From: Hyphomicrobiales bacterium
GTDB lineage: Bacteria; Pseudomonadota; Alphaproteobacteria; Rhizobiales; Rhizobiaceae
Direction: 5' to 3'
Length of the DNA stretch: 64,000 bases
Assembly: GCA_900468625.1 (NCBI GenBank)
Contig: UBUL01000019.1
Location: forward strand, 124,001-188,000
The notes under the pieces were generated by a model. It saw only the letters and a program-made list of their open reading frames with translations. It ran no database searches and was not told the origin of the DNA. A program made the translations under genes and the position numbers. Shown piece after piece: positions 8,432 to 17,668 of the stretch (its first letter is position 1; each line of letters opens with the position of its first letter).

Positions 8432-9327
8432 CCAGTACGGCTTCCGAATGCACCTGGCCGCAGGGTAAGACATGTGCGGCAATCGTCTCCGTGATCTTTG
8501 ACGATGGGCTTGATGCTGTCGTCCAGGCACCTGATCTGATAGGGCGCAGCAAGAGCTTTTCCGTCTGGCAATATGGCGCCACGCGCGGCGTCGAGCGTCT
8601 TTGCCATGCCTTTGCCGATGCCGGCATTTCCACGAGCTGGTTCGTGCCCGGGATCGTCGCGGAGAGCCACGAAGAGTTGCTGCGCGATGTCGTGTCCCCG
8701 CGTCACGAGATCGAGAGCCATGGCTGGAATTTCGAGTGCTACGACGCCATGCCGGCAACCGAAGCCGTCGATCTCCTGAAGCGCAGCCGCGAGAGGTTGA
8801 ACGCCATCGCCTCGAATGAGGTTTCCGGCTTCCGCCTTCCAGCCGGCAACTGGCCACGCCGCTTCGACCGTCTGCTCGTCGAGGCCGGGTATGGATGGTC
8901 GGCATCGTTGAACGGTGACGATGTGCCCTACAGTCATGCCTCGTCACTGGTGGAGATCCCGGTTCATTACGAACTCGAGGACCGACCCTATTTCCAGTTC
9001 AATTTCACCCCGGCCTTCCCTAAGGGGCAAAGCCGCATTCCGTCCTATGAGGCGGTGCTCGGCAGCTGGATCGCCGAATTCGATGCCTACCGCAAATACG
9101 GCCTCTGCTACGTCATCCAGCTTCGCCCGGAATGGACCGGCACGCCAGGCCGGATCGCGCTCGTCGAAGCCTTGCTTGCCCATATTACGAGCTTCGACGA
9201 CGTGTGGCTGACGACGGCTGGAGACGTAGCCCGCTGGCACGCCGGCAATGGCACGACCGCACCCGGCGATCACCCGATCAATGTCTATGAAGCCTATGTC
9301 GATGAGGAGCGGGCCGGTGAGCGATAA
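8428..9327 (+). CDS. NodB-fold (polysaccharide deacetylase family) hydrolase 2
   Basis: A 299-residue homologue of the preceding gene, with IVSVIFDDGLD near 25, HEIESHGWNFE near 92 and RLPAGNWP. The order Asp-Asp and His-Gly-x-x-x differs slightly from copy 1, so the two may act as a heteromer or on different amides. There is no signal peptide. An upstream frame extension to 8395 is rejected because ATG at 8428 overlaps the previous stop. The 3' end overlaps the MmgE/PrpD gene by 11 bases, which argues for translational coupling in one catabolic operon. Confidence 0.75.
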   Translation: MTSTASECTWPQGKTCAAIVSVIFDDGLDAVVQAPDLIGRSKSFSVWQYGATRGVERLCHAFADAGISTSWFVPGIVAESHEELLRDVVSPRHEIESHGWNFECYDAMPATEAVDLLKRSRERLNAIASNEVSGFRLPAGNWPRRFDRLLVEAGYGWSASLNGDDVPYSHASSLVEIPVHYELEDRPYFQFNFTPAFPKGQSRIPSYEAVLGSWIAEFDAYRKYGLCYVIQLRPEWTGTPGRIALVEALLAHITSFDDVWLTTAGDVARWHAGNGTTAPGDHPINVYEAYVDEERAGER

Positions 9328-10678
9328 TCCGACACAGGCACTGGCCGAGCTTGTCTGCTCGACAAATTATGAGGCTTTTCCGGCTGACACCATCCACAAG
9401 GCGAAGCTTCATATTCTCGACACGCTGGGTGCTGCGATTGCCGGGTCTGCATCCCGCGAAACCGATGCCGTCGTCGCTATGCTCGGCATCCAGTCTGGCA
9501 CCGGACACTCACCGATATGGGGCCGACCCATCGCCTCGGACGCCAGGACGTCGGCTTTCGTCAACGGTGTTTCTGCCCACGCCTACGAGCTTGATGACAG
9601 CGGCGGCTGCGATCATTCCGGCGCCGTCGTCCTGCCTTCCGTGCTTGCCGCGCTCGGCGACCATTGTCAGCCGTTAAGTGGCCGCGAACTGCTCCGTGGC
9701 GTGCTGCTTGGCTATGAAGTCGGCCGGCGCGTGCTGGAAGCGGTTGGCGGCTATGAAGAGCACAATGGCCTCGGCTGGCATTCGACGGGAACCTGCGGCG
9801 CGTTTGGCGCTGCTGCCGCCGTCGGCAGCATGGTGAACCTCAATGTGAATGCCATGGCTTCCGCTCTTGGCTCGGCCTGCTCATTCGCTGGCGGCACCTG
9901 GGCCTTCATCCACAATGGCAGTTCAACCAAGAAGCTTCATGCCGGCCGCGCGGCCGAAGGCGGCTTTATGGCTGCCTACCTCGCCAGGGAGGGGCTCGAA
10001 GGTCCGGACCGTGTTTTCGACGCGGGGCGCTGGGGCAGCTTCTTTGCAACCTTCGGAGCTGGAAAGAGCGATCCTCAGGCGCTCGTCCGAGACTTCGGAG
10101 ATTATTGGCGACTCAATCGCTGCTCCATCAAGCCGTATGCCACCTGCCGTGGCACGCATGCGGGGATCGATGCACTGGACCTGATGCTGCAGCGTCATGG
10201 CCTTGCAGCCGCCGATATCGCTGCCATCGAGATCGACATCAGCGGTTTTCAATATGGCATGTGCGGCGGCAAGATCATCCAATCCCGCGCGCAAGCTCAG
10301 ATGAGCTTGCCCTATGCGCTCGCGGCGCGGCTGCATTACGGCAAGGTCTTTCTGGCCGAGCTTGAGGAAGCGGCGTGGTCGGCAGCCGAGATCGGCTTAT
10401 TGATGGATCGCATTATGGTGCGCATCGATCCGGCGATGAAGGATGAGGACGAGCCGGCGATCACTATCGTGACGACGACTGGTGCCCGGCATCGGCTCGT
10501 CGTCGAATTTCCGCTCGGGGGTCCGCAGAACCCGCTGAGCGATGAACGATTGATCGGCAAATATGCCGCGCTCGCCGGCATGGTTCTGCCGGCATCAAGG
10601 GTCGACGCTCTCAGGGACTATGTTCTCGACCTCGAAAACCAGACAGACGCCCGCAGCCTGATTGCGCTGCTTCAATAG
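9317..10678 (+). CDS. MmgE/PrpD family protein (possible epimerase, dehydratase or decarboxylase)
   Basis: The 453-residue protein fits the usual family length of about 450. It shows family hallmarks: an all-helical N-terminal part (LDTLGAAIAGS near 37), GVSAHAYELDDSG near 91 and KLHAGRAAEGG near 211. Known members include 2-methylcitrate dehydratase, cis-aconitate decarboxylase and iminodisuccinate epimerase. The start is GTG at 9317 with GAGGAG about 8 bases upstream; in-frame ATGs at 9296 and 9302 are less well placed. It is sandwiched between amidohydrolases and a C-N lyase, a context that favours the iminodisuccinate-epimerase type of role over 2-methylcitrate metabolism. That is inference. 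Confidence 0.82.
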   Translation: MSDNPTQALAELVCSTNYEAFPADTIHKAKLHILDTLGAAIAGSASRETDAVVAMLGIQSGTGHSPIWGRPIASDARTSAFVNGVSAHAYELDDSGGCDHSGAVVLPSVLAALGDHCQPLSGRELLRGVLLGYEVGRRVLEAVGGYEEHNGLGWHSTGTCGAFGAAAAVGSMVNLNVNAMASALGSACSFAGGTWAFIHNGSSTKKLHAGRAAEGGFMAAYLAREGLEGPDRVFDAGRWGSFFATFGAGKSDPQALVRDFGDYWRLNRCSIKPYATCRGTHAGIDALDLMLQRHGLAAADIAAIEIDISGFQYGMCGGKIIQSRAQAQMSLPYALAARLHYGKVFLAELEEAAWSAAEIGLLMDRIMVRIDPAMKDEDEPAITIVTTTGARHRLVVEFPLGGPQNPLSDERLIGKYAALAGMVLPASRVDALRDYVLDLENQTDARSLIALLQ

Positions 10679-10726
10679 AAGATGCGCCCAGGGGAGGGCT
10701 GCATTCGTTCAAAAGGGAAGACCGCG

Positions 10727-12115
10727 ATGAGAAATCAGAAAGAAGCCACATGGTCGCCGCTGTTCAAGGAGGCCGTTTCCAGGGATTTCGAGAGCTTTCA
10801 CGAGTGTCTTGATCAGGACAAGCGCATCGCCATGCACGACGTCGCCGGATCGAAGGTCCATGCCGAGATGCTTGCCCGCGCGGGCATTCTGACTGCCGAG
10901 GATAACGAGCAGATCCAGACCGGCCTCGACCAGGTGGCAGAAGAAATGCGCTCCGGTACCTTCGAATGGAAGGCGGAGCTCGAAGACGTTCATACCAATG
11001 TCGAGAACCGATTGATCGCACTGATCGGTGACGCCGGCAAGAAGCTGCATACCGCCCGATCGCGCAACGATCAGGTCGCGACCGATATCCGCCTCTATGC
11101 CCGCGAGCAGCTGGATCTTTTGGCCGATGATTTGAAAACGTTGATTGGTGCCTTTGTCGATCTTGCCGAACAGCATGCCGATGCGATCATGCCGGGCTTC
11201 ACCCATCTGCAGGTGGCGCAGCCAGTCACCTTCGGCCATCATCTGATGGCTTATGTCGAAATGTTCCTGCGCGATTTCGATCGTGTCGGCGCAGCGCGCG
11301 AACGGCTCAACGTTTCTCCACTGGGTGCTGCGGCGCTCGCCGGCACCGGCTATCCGATCGATCCCGAATACAGTGCCTCTAAGCTTGGCTTTGCCGCATC
11401 CTTTGCCAATTCGCTCGATGCTGTTTCCGATCGTGATTATGTTGTTGATATCTGCAGCGCCGGTTCGATCATCATGGGACATCTGTCGCGCTTCAGCGAG
11501 GAAGTCATTCTCTGGTGCACGCCGATGTTCGATTTCATCGAGGTCGGCGATCAGTTCTGCACCGGTTCCTCGATCATGCCGCAGAAGCGCAATCCGGATC
11601 TTGCGGAGCTGGTGCGCGGCAAGGCTGCCCGCGTCATGGGCAATCTCGCCTTTTCGGCCGCGCTCATGAAAAGTCAGCCGCTTGCCTTCAACAAGGACCA
11701 GCAGGAATCGAAACCGCCGCTCACCGACACGCTTGAAACAGTCCGCGCCGCAGTCCGCGTCACGGCGCAGATGATCCCAACGGTCACGGTGAAGCATGCC
11801 AAGATGCTTACCGCCGCCAATCAGGGTTACTCGACGGCAACTGACCTTGCCGATTATCTCGTTCGCGCAGGCCTGCCGTTCCGCGATGCGCACCACGCGG
11901 TTGCCGCGATCGTCGGTGCTGCTCGCGACAAGGCCCTCCCGACGCTTTCGGAGCTTTCGCTTGCCGACATGCAGGCCTTTGCGCCGATCATCCGCGAGGA
12001 TGTCTTCGAGGTGCTGACCGTCGAGGGCTCGGTCGCCAGCCGTGATCACAAGGGCGGAACAGCGCCGCAAAGGGTCCGGCAAGCCATCAAGACGGCGCGC
12101 CGGGCGATTGCCTGA
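10727..12115 (+). CDS. argininosuccinate lyase-like enzyme (aspartase/fumarase superfamily)
   Basis: The 462-residue enzyme carries the superfamily signature GSSIMPQKRNPD, the segment LHTARSRNDQVATD and the THLQVAQPVTFGHH region, so it should cleave a C-N bond with release of fumarate. The N-terminus lacks the usual LWGGRF motif of housekeeping ArgH and instead starts NQKEATWSPLF, a sign of divergence. ATG at 10727 has an AGGGAAG site; the extension to 10682 is rejected. It follows the MmgE/PrpD gene by 48 bases with no other arginine gene nearby. It is probably a paralogue acting on an N-substituted aspartate (as EDDS or iminodisuccinate lyases do), although true argininosuccinate lyase activity is not excluded. 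Confidence 0.83.
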   Translation: MRNQKEATWSPLFKEAVSRDFESFHECLDQDKRIAMHDVAGSKVHAEMLARAGILTAEDNEQIQTGLDQVAEEMRSGTFEWKAELEDVHTNVENRLIALIGDAGKKLHTARSRNDQVATDIRLYAREQLDLLADDLKTLIGAFVDLAEQHADAIMPGFTHLQVAQPVTFGHHLMAYVEMFLRDFDRVGAARERLNVSPLGAAALAGTGYPIDPEYSASKLGFAASFANSLDAVSDRDYVVDICSAGSIIMGHLSRFSEEVILWCTPMFDFIEVGDQFCTGSSIMPQKRNPDLAELVRGKAARVMGNLAFSAALMKSQPLAFNKDQQESKPPLTDTLETVRAAVRVTAQMIPTVTVKHAKMLTAANQGYSTATDLADYLVRAGLPFRDAHHAVAAIVGAARDKALPTLSELSLADMQAFAPIIREDVFEVLTVEGSVASRDHKGGTAPQRVRQAIKTARRAIA

Positions 12116-12189
12116 GAACCGTCGGTTGCCATTCCATCCACATGCTTTAATGCTTGCTGTTCGAGACAGCAGCAAAAGCCGGGTAGGGA

Positions 12190-13095
12190 ATGGAGCCGAG
12201 GTTCGATAACAACAGATTGCCGCCGCTGCAGACGCTGCAGACCTTTTCCGTCGTCGCGGAAACGGGCAGTTTCACGGCGGCGGCGGCCGAGCTCAATCTC
12301 AGCCAAAGTGCGATCAGCCGGCAGGTGCAGCAGCTTGAACATTACTTCGGCTGCAGCCTGTTCGAGCGCCATACTCGCAAGGTAGTGCTGACGGAGCGGG
12401 GCATGGCGCTGATCCCGATCGTCGACGGACTGCTGGCCTCGCTGAAGACCTCGTTCGAGGCGACGCGGACGACGGTGCGCTCGTTGACCATCCGCATGCC
12501 GCCGACCTTCGCGCGCAAATGGTTCCTGCCGCGCCTGCCGGATCTCCACCGCCATCATGAAGATCTGAATATCAATATCGACACCGCCTGGTTTCTGAGG
12601 CCTACTTTTTCGGTCGGCGATATCGACATGCTGATCACCTACGGCAATGGCAACTGGCCCGGCATGGATGTGCTGCCGCTATTGCGGGAGCAATTGACGC
12701 CGATGTGCTCGCCGCATTTTTTATCGAAACTCGGCGATCCGCCTGCGGTCACGAATTTGCAGAACTGCGTTCTGCTGCATTCCAACCCGCGTCACAGCGA
12801 CTGGACCCTCTGGTTGCAGGCCGAAGGCGCCTATTCGTTCCAGGCTGCCCGTCATCAAGTCTTCGACACGCAGGATTTCGCGATGACCGCTGCTGCGAGC
12901 GGCTATGGCGTGACGATGGGCGATCTTGCCTTTTCGCGCCAAGATCTGGAAAGCGGTGAGCTGGTCGCTCCATTCGAGCGGATCATCGACAGCGGCTACG
13001 GTTACTATGCACTCTGGCCGGCCCGCCCCGAAGCGCGCCAGAAAGTGCGCGCCTTTTCGGATTGGCTCGGATACGCCTGCAGCGGAAGTCCTTGA
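12190..13095 (+). CDS. LysR-family transcriptional regulator (GcvA-like)
   Basis: The 301-residue protein has an N-terminal LysR helix-turn-helix at about 15-70 (FTAAAAELNLSQSAISRQVQ, then LFERHTRKVVLTERG) and a periplasmic-binding-like effector domain. The GcvA subgroup is suggested by the PTFARKWFLPRLPDL segment. It is on the same strand, 74 bases after the lyase, so it probably controls the catabolic cluster and may bind near the importer promoter. The coinducer is unknown. Confidence 0.88.
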   Translation: MEPRFDNNRLPPLQTLQTFSVVAETGSFTAAAAELNLSQSAISRQVQQLEHYFGCSLFERHTRKVVLTERGMALIPIVDGLLASLKTSFEATRTTVRSLTIRMPPTFARKWFLPRLPDLHRHHEDLNINIDTAWFLRPTFSVGDIDMLITYGNGNWPGMDVLPLLREQLTPMCSPHFLSKLGDPPAVTNLQNCVLLHSNPRHSDWTLWLQAEGAYSFQAARHQVFDTQDFAMTAAASGYGVTMGDLAFSRQDLESGELVAPFERIIDSGYGYYALWPARPEARQKVRAFSDWLGYACSGSP

Positions 13096-13398
13096 TGGAC
13101 GAAAGCGACCGCATCAAGCGCCGATGGCACGTTATGGAAAAGCCCCGGACGGCGGAATCCTCTGAGGCAAAGTGGGTGCTATAAAGCTACGTAAAGTAAA
13201 GTTGCTGTCTCGCTGAAGTCAGCGGTAGGTTGTATATGTGCCACGGTAATCATCGTCAAAGCGTGCAGCCTATTTTCTGTGCCTGCACCTCAGCTTCGTG
13301 GACTACGCAACACGAAACATTGCCTCTTGAAGCATCAGCTCGCTCCTCCAATATGATTTGCAGGCGAAGATCAGTGTGGCATCGAAAGGAGGAAAAAA
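13096..13398. other. intergenic region
   Basis: The 303 bases between the LysR and DUF982 genes show no gene, clear promoter or strong hairpin. The last bases hold the AAGGAGG ribosome site of the next gene. Confidence 0.4.
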
Positions 13399-13710
13399 AT
13401 GCCGCTCAACGATGTTCCATGGACCCGCCCTGTGACGGTCCGGCTCCAATGCGGATTGGAGCGTATTTTCATAGGCATCTACGATGCGCTGGACTTTCTC
13501 GAAAACGAATGGCCTTTGCGGCACGGTAAGCGCCATGACCGGGCAGTAAAGACCTGCCGTCGCGCGCTCAATGGAATCGTACCCTCCATCATTGCGCGCG
13601 AGGCTTTCGTGGTCGCTTGTCTCGAGGCGGGGATGTCGGCCGTTATGGCGCCGTCGCAGACAGTATCGAAATCGCCGCCGGTCCGGGCACCACGGATAGC
13701 GTCTATGTAG
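13399..13710 (+). CDS. DUF982 domain protein
   Basis: A 103-residue protein matching the small DUF982 family common in Rhizobiales: WTRPVTVRLQCG at 8-19, ALDFLENEWP at 30-39, then AVKTCRRALNG and AREAFVVACLEAGM. The function is unknown in the family. The C-terminal 25 residues (SQTVSKSPPV onward) look unstructured and unlike the family. An AGGAGG ribosome site lies 6 bases before the ATG. It stands alone between two catabolic regions. The 266 bases after it, up to 13976, hold no clear gene or terminator. Confidence 0.75.
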   Translation: MPLNDVPWTRPVTVRLQCGLERIFIGIYDALDFLENEWPLRHGKRHDRAVKTCRRALNGIVPSIIAREAFVVACLEAGMSAVMAPSQTVSKSPPVRAPRIASM

Positions 13711-13976
13711 AGGCGCTGTCTTTGGGCTCGCCTCATCTAAAGGCGTCCTTTCCGGCATCTCCCGATTCGCCAGGGTTTTATGCTCGTGTGGAGCCCCCGG
13801 CCATACCAAGCGCAGTTCTCCAACAAATCTTTCGGAACGCGGAGTGTTTGGTCGCCGTTGTTGTCTCTTCCCAGAACCGGCAAAGTGCGTCCTTCCCAGC
13901 TCGCGCTGCGTTTATTTCTTGGTACGAGAGGAAGCGTCTGTCCACGGTCATGACCTTCGAAGTTGGGCGATCGTGC

Positions 13977-14993
13977 TCAATCGAACACGAGCTGAACCTT
14001 GAGCGTCCGCTCCGGATGCCGCTCTATGAGGTCGAAGGCGGCGCGCGCATCCCTGGCGTCGAAACTCTGGGTGATCATTGCCTCTGGCCGAAGTGCACCC
14101 GATTCTAGCCAAGTCACAACCTCCGGAATGAAACGGCGGTTGAGGCGTGAGCCGACCAGCGCCAATTCCTTGCGAACGATTTCCTGCTGGCTGATGTTGC
14201 ACGGTGCCGGCGAAAAGCCAAGCAGGCCGATGCGGCCGGCCGGAGCCGCGACGCGGCAAGCCTCTTCCAACAGGCTCGGAATGCCGGCGCCGTCGATCAC
14301 CACCGAAGGGCCGAGACCGTCGAGTTCCGGCGCCACCATTTCGGCAACCGACTGCTCACGGGAATGGATGACGACGTCGGCGCCGAATTCCTTCGCACGC
14401 TCCAGGCGGTCGGCGTCGATATCGGCGATGATGCAGCGAGCGCCGCGCATCTTGCCGACTTGCAGTACGGTGATACCGACCGTACCGGCGCCGTAGATCA
14501 GAACAACGTCATCCTTGGCGCACTCCGTCCGCCACAGGACGTTTGCGGCGACGGCAAGCGGTTCTGCAAGCGCTGCAGCATCGAGTCCCAGCTTTGGGGA
14601 TACCTTGACTGCGTTGGCCTCGGGCACGACCGCAACGGAGCGAAAGCCGCCATCGCGATGGACGCCGATCACCTGGAGCTTCGCGCAGACATTTGGACGA
14701 CCGGTGCGGCAGGGATGGCAGGTGCCGCAGGAGATCACCGGATCGGCGACGACATGGTCGCCGACGGCGAGTGAGGAGACACCGGCACCGAGCGCCTCGA
14801 TCACGCCTGCGAATTCGTGGCCTATCACGCGAGGATAGGCTACGAAGGGGTTCGAGCCATGCAGGATGTGCATGTCCGAGCCGCAAATGCCGGCACGCTG
14901 TACGCGGATGGCCACTTCACCGGGGCCGGGTTGCGGTGCCTGCCTGTCGTCGACGACAAGGTTATGCGGCTTACGAACGGAAATCGTCACCAT
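13977..14993 (-). CDS. Zn-dependent medium-chain dehydrogenase (RspB / L-gulonate 5-dehydrogenase-like)
   Basis: This 338-residue MDR oxidoreductase has catalytic zinc ligands in GICGSDMHILHG and GHEFAGVIEALG, a structural zinc site with four Cys in SCGTCHPCRTGRPNVC, and a nucleotide fold GAGTVGITVLQ near 170. It is the last gene of the uronate operon, 39 bases after uxuB, with AGAGGAT before its ATG. Enzymes of this type beside UxuB and a mannonate dehydratase are known to oxidise L-gulonate or L-galactonate at C5. L-gulonate to D-fructuronate is therefore the most likely reaction, but the substrate is inferred from context. Confidence 0.8.
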   Translation of the reverse strand: MVTISVRKPHNLVVDDRQAPQPGPGEVAIRVQRAGICGSDMHILHGSNPFVAYPRVIGHEFAGVIEALGAGVSSLAVGDHVVADPVISCGTCHPCRTGRPNVCAKLQVIGVHRDGGFRSVAVVPEANAVKVSPKLGLDAAALAEPLAVAANVLWRTECAKDDVVLIYGAGTVGITVLQVGKMRGARCIIADIDADRLERAKEFGADVVIHSREQSVAEMVAPELDGLGPSVVIDGAGIPSLLEEACRVAAPAGRIGLLGFSPAPCNISQQEIVRKELALVGSRLNRRFIPEVVTWLESGALRPEAMITQSFDARDARAAFDLIERHPERTLKVQLVFD

Positions 14994-15032
14994 TGTCTTT
15001 ATCCTCTTGCAAGTCGTGGCATTCGCGTGGCG

Positions 15033-16442
15033 TCATGCTGCACGCAGGGCAGCCGCCAGTCGGCTGTCGACACGCATACGCCAAGTGTCGGCGCTGATGA
15101 GGGGGGCGGGAAACAAGCCGGCGATATCGAAGAATGGTGCCGAGCCGGCCGATGCGGCAAGAGCGGCCGCTGATCTAAGGTCGGACGAGCGCGGATCGTC
15201 TAGGTGTTCGGTCGTGATCACGTAGGCCAGCCATAGCGCCACGACGTCCGCAAAATCCGCGGCATCGCCGCCGGCCGCCAGCCGCTCCATCGCGGGCGCG
15301 AAAATGCGCTGCGGCATCTTCTGCGTACCGTCCACGGCGATCTGGGCGGTCCGATGCGCGATGGCGGGGTTCGAAAATCGGGCCACGAGTTCTTCGCGAT
15401 AGGAGGCGAGGTCGATCTGCGGCACCGCGTCGAGTGTCGGCAAGACCGCCTCCATGTGGCGCCGGACCCGTTCGACATGCACCGGGATTGCCATGACGTC
15501 GCGAACATAGTCCAGCCCGTTCAACTGGCCGAGATAGGCGATCAGCGAATGAGAGCCGTTGAGCAGCCGGAGCTTCATCTTCTCATAGGCATGGACATCC
15601 TTAACGAAGATCGCGCCGCCGGCTTCCCAGGCAGGGCGGCCGGCGACAAAATCATCCTCGATCACCCATTGGGTGAAGGGTTCGGTTGCGAGCGCCAGGC
15701 GATCTTCCGCGCCGATGAGCGACGCGGCGAGCGCACGCGTCGCGTCCGTCGCTGCTGGCACGATCCGGTCGACCATGCTGGACGGAAAGCGGATTTCCCG
15801 CTCGATCCAGGCCGCCAGCTCGGGATCGCGGCGTTCGGCCATTTCTGCGACCAGACGGTGGACGATGTTTCCGTTGCCGGGGAGGTTGTCGCAGCACAGA
15901 ATGGTCAGGGGGTCGCGGCCGAGCGTCATACGGCGCGCAAGCGCTTCAACGAGAATGCCGATCACGCCGACGGGCTCCTGACGATGCTCCAAGTCGTGGG
16001 CGATGGCGGCATGCGACATGTCTAGCCCACCGGATACTGGATCGATACCGTAAGCTTTTTCGCTCACCGTCAGGGTGACAATACGGGTGCTGTTGTCGGA
16101 AAGCCGCTGGAGCAGGCGTTCGCGCTCCTCGGTCGCGGCAATGGCATCGACGATGGAGCCGACGATGCGCGCCCGGTCACCATCCGCGCCGCGGGTGACG
16201 ACGCTGTAGCGGCAGTCCTGCGCCTTGAGATCAGCGACGATGTCAACCGACCTCAGGCTCGCACCGGCGATGCCCCAATCGCCATACCGGGCATCGATAG
16301 CCTTATCCGTGTAGATCGCCTGATGGGCGCGATGGAAGGCGCCAATGCCGATGTGGACGATGCCGACCTTGAGCGCCGCGGGATCGAAGGACGGGTGCTC
16401 GACGCTCGAGGGGAGGGAGGTGTTCTTGCCGAGGCGGTTCAT
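15033..16442 (-). CDS. uxuB: D-mannonate oxidoreductase / fructuronate reductase
   Basis: The 469-residue enzyme belongs to the mannitol dehydrogenase family. It has the N-terminal dinucleotide fold GIVHIGIGAFHRAHQA near 27-42 and the catalytic segment KLRLLNGSHSLIAYLG near 290, where Lys, Asn and His are conserved. It interconverts D-fructuronate and D-mannonate using NADH. Length and motifs agree with UxuB; a tagaturonate reductase (UxaB) is less likely because uxuA lies 3 bases upstream in the same operon. No uronate isomerase or KDG kinase gene is visible in the window. Confidence 0.86.
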   Translation of the reverse strand: MNRLGKNTSLPSSVEHPSFDPAALKVGIVHIGIGAFHRAHQAIYTDKAIDARYGDWGIAGASLRSVDIVADLKAQDCRYSVVTRGADGDRARIVGSIVDAIAATEERERLLQRLSDNSTRIVTLTVSEKAYGIDPVSGGLDMSHAAIAHDLEHRQEPVGVIGILVEALARRMTLGRDPLTILCCDNLPGNGNIVHRLVAEMAERRDPELAAWIEREIRFPSSMVDRIVPAATDATRALAASLIGAEDRLALATEPFTQWVIEDDFVAGRPAWEAGGAIFVKDVHAYEKMKLRLLNGSHSLIAYLGQLNGLDYVRDVMAIPVHVERVRRHMEAVLPTLDAVPQIDLASYREELVARFSNPAIAHRTAQIAVDGTQKMPQRIFAPAMERLAAGGDAADFADVVALWLAYVITTEHLDDPRSSDLRSAAALAASAGSAPFFDIAGLFPAPLISADTWRMRVDSRLAAALRAA

Positions 16443-16445
16443 CGC

Positions 16446-17642
16446 TCAATTCATTCCAAAAACAGGATGCGACAGTGTCTGCTCGATGCCGCGCAGTTCG
16501 GCAAGGCCCTTGAGCCGACCGATGGCGGGATAGCCGGGCTGGGCGCCACGGGTCAGATCGTCCAGGATTTCCTGGCCGTGGTCCGGGCGCATGAATATCT
16601 GATGATCGGCGCGGCCCTCTACCTTGCGGCGTCGTTCCTCGCTCACCAGCGCGGCGATGATTGCAATCATGTCGGTGTTGCCGTCGAGATGGTGGTCCTC
16701 GAAGAAGGAGCAGGGGAAGCCTTCGGTCTCACGGCGGACATTGCGCAGATGGGCGAAATGGATGCGCGGCGCGAGACGTTTCACCATCGTGGGCAGATCG
16801 TTGTCCGGGCGGGCGCCGAGCGATCCCGTGCAGAAGGTCACGCCATTGGCGTTGCGATCAACGGCGTCGAGAACCCTCACGTAATCCTGTTCGGTCGAGA
16901 GGATGCGCGGCAGGCCCAGAAGGGGCCAGGGCGGATCGTCGCCATGTGCACAAAGACGCATGCCGAGTTCCTCCGCAACCGGTACGACTTCGGAGAGGAA
17001 ATCGATGAGGTTGCCGCGCAGCGCATCGGCGCCGATCCCGTCATAGCGCCTGAGCGCGGTACGCAGTTCGGCAATGCTGTAGCCGTCGGACGAGCCCGGA
17101 AGACCGGCGCCGATATTGCGGGAAAGGGCGACGATCTTCTCCTGTGGCATGCTGGCGAAGCGCTCCCTTGCGGCTTCGATCAGCGGAGTCGGATAGTCCT
17201 TCGCCGCGCCGGGCCGCTGCAGCACATGAATGTCGAAAGCGATGAAATCAACGAGATCGAAGCGCATGGCGCGGGCGCCATCGGCAGTTTCCCAGCGCAG
17301 GTCCGTGCGGGTCCAATCTAGGACCGGCATGAAGTTGTAGCATACCGTGAAGATGCCGGCCTTGGCCAACTGGCGCAGGCTTTCTTTCCAGGCCTCGATA
17401 TGGGCCTTCCAATCACCGGTCATGGTCTTGATGCTTTCGGAGACGGGAATGCTTTCGACGAGTTCCCATTCCAGGCCGCCGGCGCGGACTTCGTCCTGCC
17501 GCTTGCGGATTTCCTTGAACGTCCATGCGCTTCCGGTCGGCACATGATGTAAGGCGCTGACGATACCCTGAGCTCCGGCCTGGGCGGCATCGGACACGCT
17601 TACCTTGTCGATCGGACCGAACCAGCGCCAAATATGTCTCAT
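16446..17642 (-). CDS. uxuA: D-mannonate dehydratase
   Basis: The 398-residue protein is close to the 394 residues of E. coli UxuA. Recognisable segments are the start MRHIWRWFGPID, GIVSALHHVP, FCTGSLGARPDNDLP and the metal-site region HLRNVRRE with FFEDHHLDGNTDM. It converts D-mannonate to 2-keto-3-deoxygluconate. An in-frame extension to 17672 is rejected because ATG at 17642 has AAGGAAG upstream and aligns with the family start. It is second in the enzyme block after the cyclase-family gene. Confidence 0.93.
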   Translation of the reverse strand: MRHIWRWFGPIDKVSVSDAAQAGAQGIVSALHHVPTGSAWTFKEIRKRQDEVRAGGLEWELVESIPVSESIKTMTGDWKAHIEAWKESLRQLAKAGIFTVCYNFMPVLDWTRTDLRWETADGARAMRFDLVDFIAFDIHVLQRPGAAKDYPTPLIEAARERFASMPQEKIVALSRNIGAGLPGSSDGYSIAELRTALRRYDGIGADALRGNLIDFLSEVVPVAEELGMRLCAHGDDPPWPLLGLPRILSTEQDYVRVLDAVDRNANGVTFCTGSLGARPDNDLPTMVKRLAPRIHFAHLRNVRRETEGFPCSFFEDHHLDGNTDMIAIIAALVSEERRRKVEGRADHQIFMRPDHGQEILDDLTRGAQPGYPAIGRLKGLAELRGIEQTLSHPVFGMN

Positions 17643-17668
17643 GCTTGTCTTCCTTATATGGACCAGGC

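Noticed and set aside
6584..8947. 787-residue open frame on the - strand
   Set aside because: It runs antisense to the binding protein and both NodB-fold hydrolases, which have clear motifs, and its own translation is low-complexity with no recognisable domain.
7517..9327. nodB nodulation genes
   Set aside because: The fold is shared, but motifs fit the PuuE/HpPgdA subgroup, and no nod box or other nod genes are nearby.
13303..13809. 168-residue - strand frame
   Set aside because: It is antisense to the DUF982 gene, which has a good ribosome site and family motifs.
16323..17321. 332-residue + strand frame
   Set aside because: It is antisense to uxuA and uxuB.
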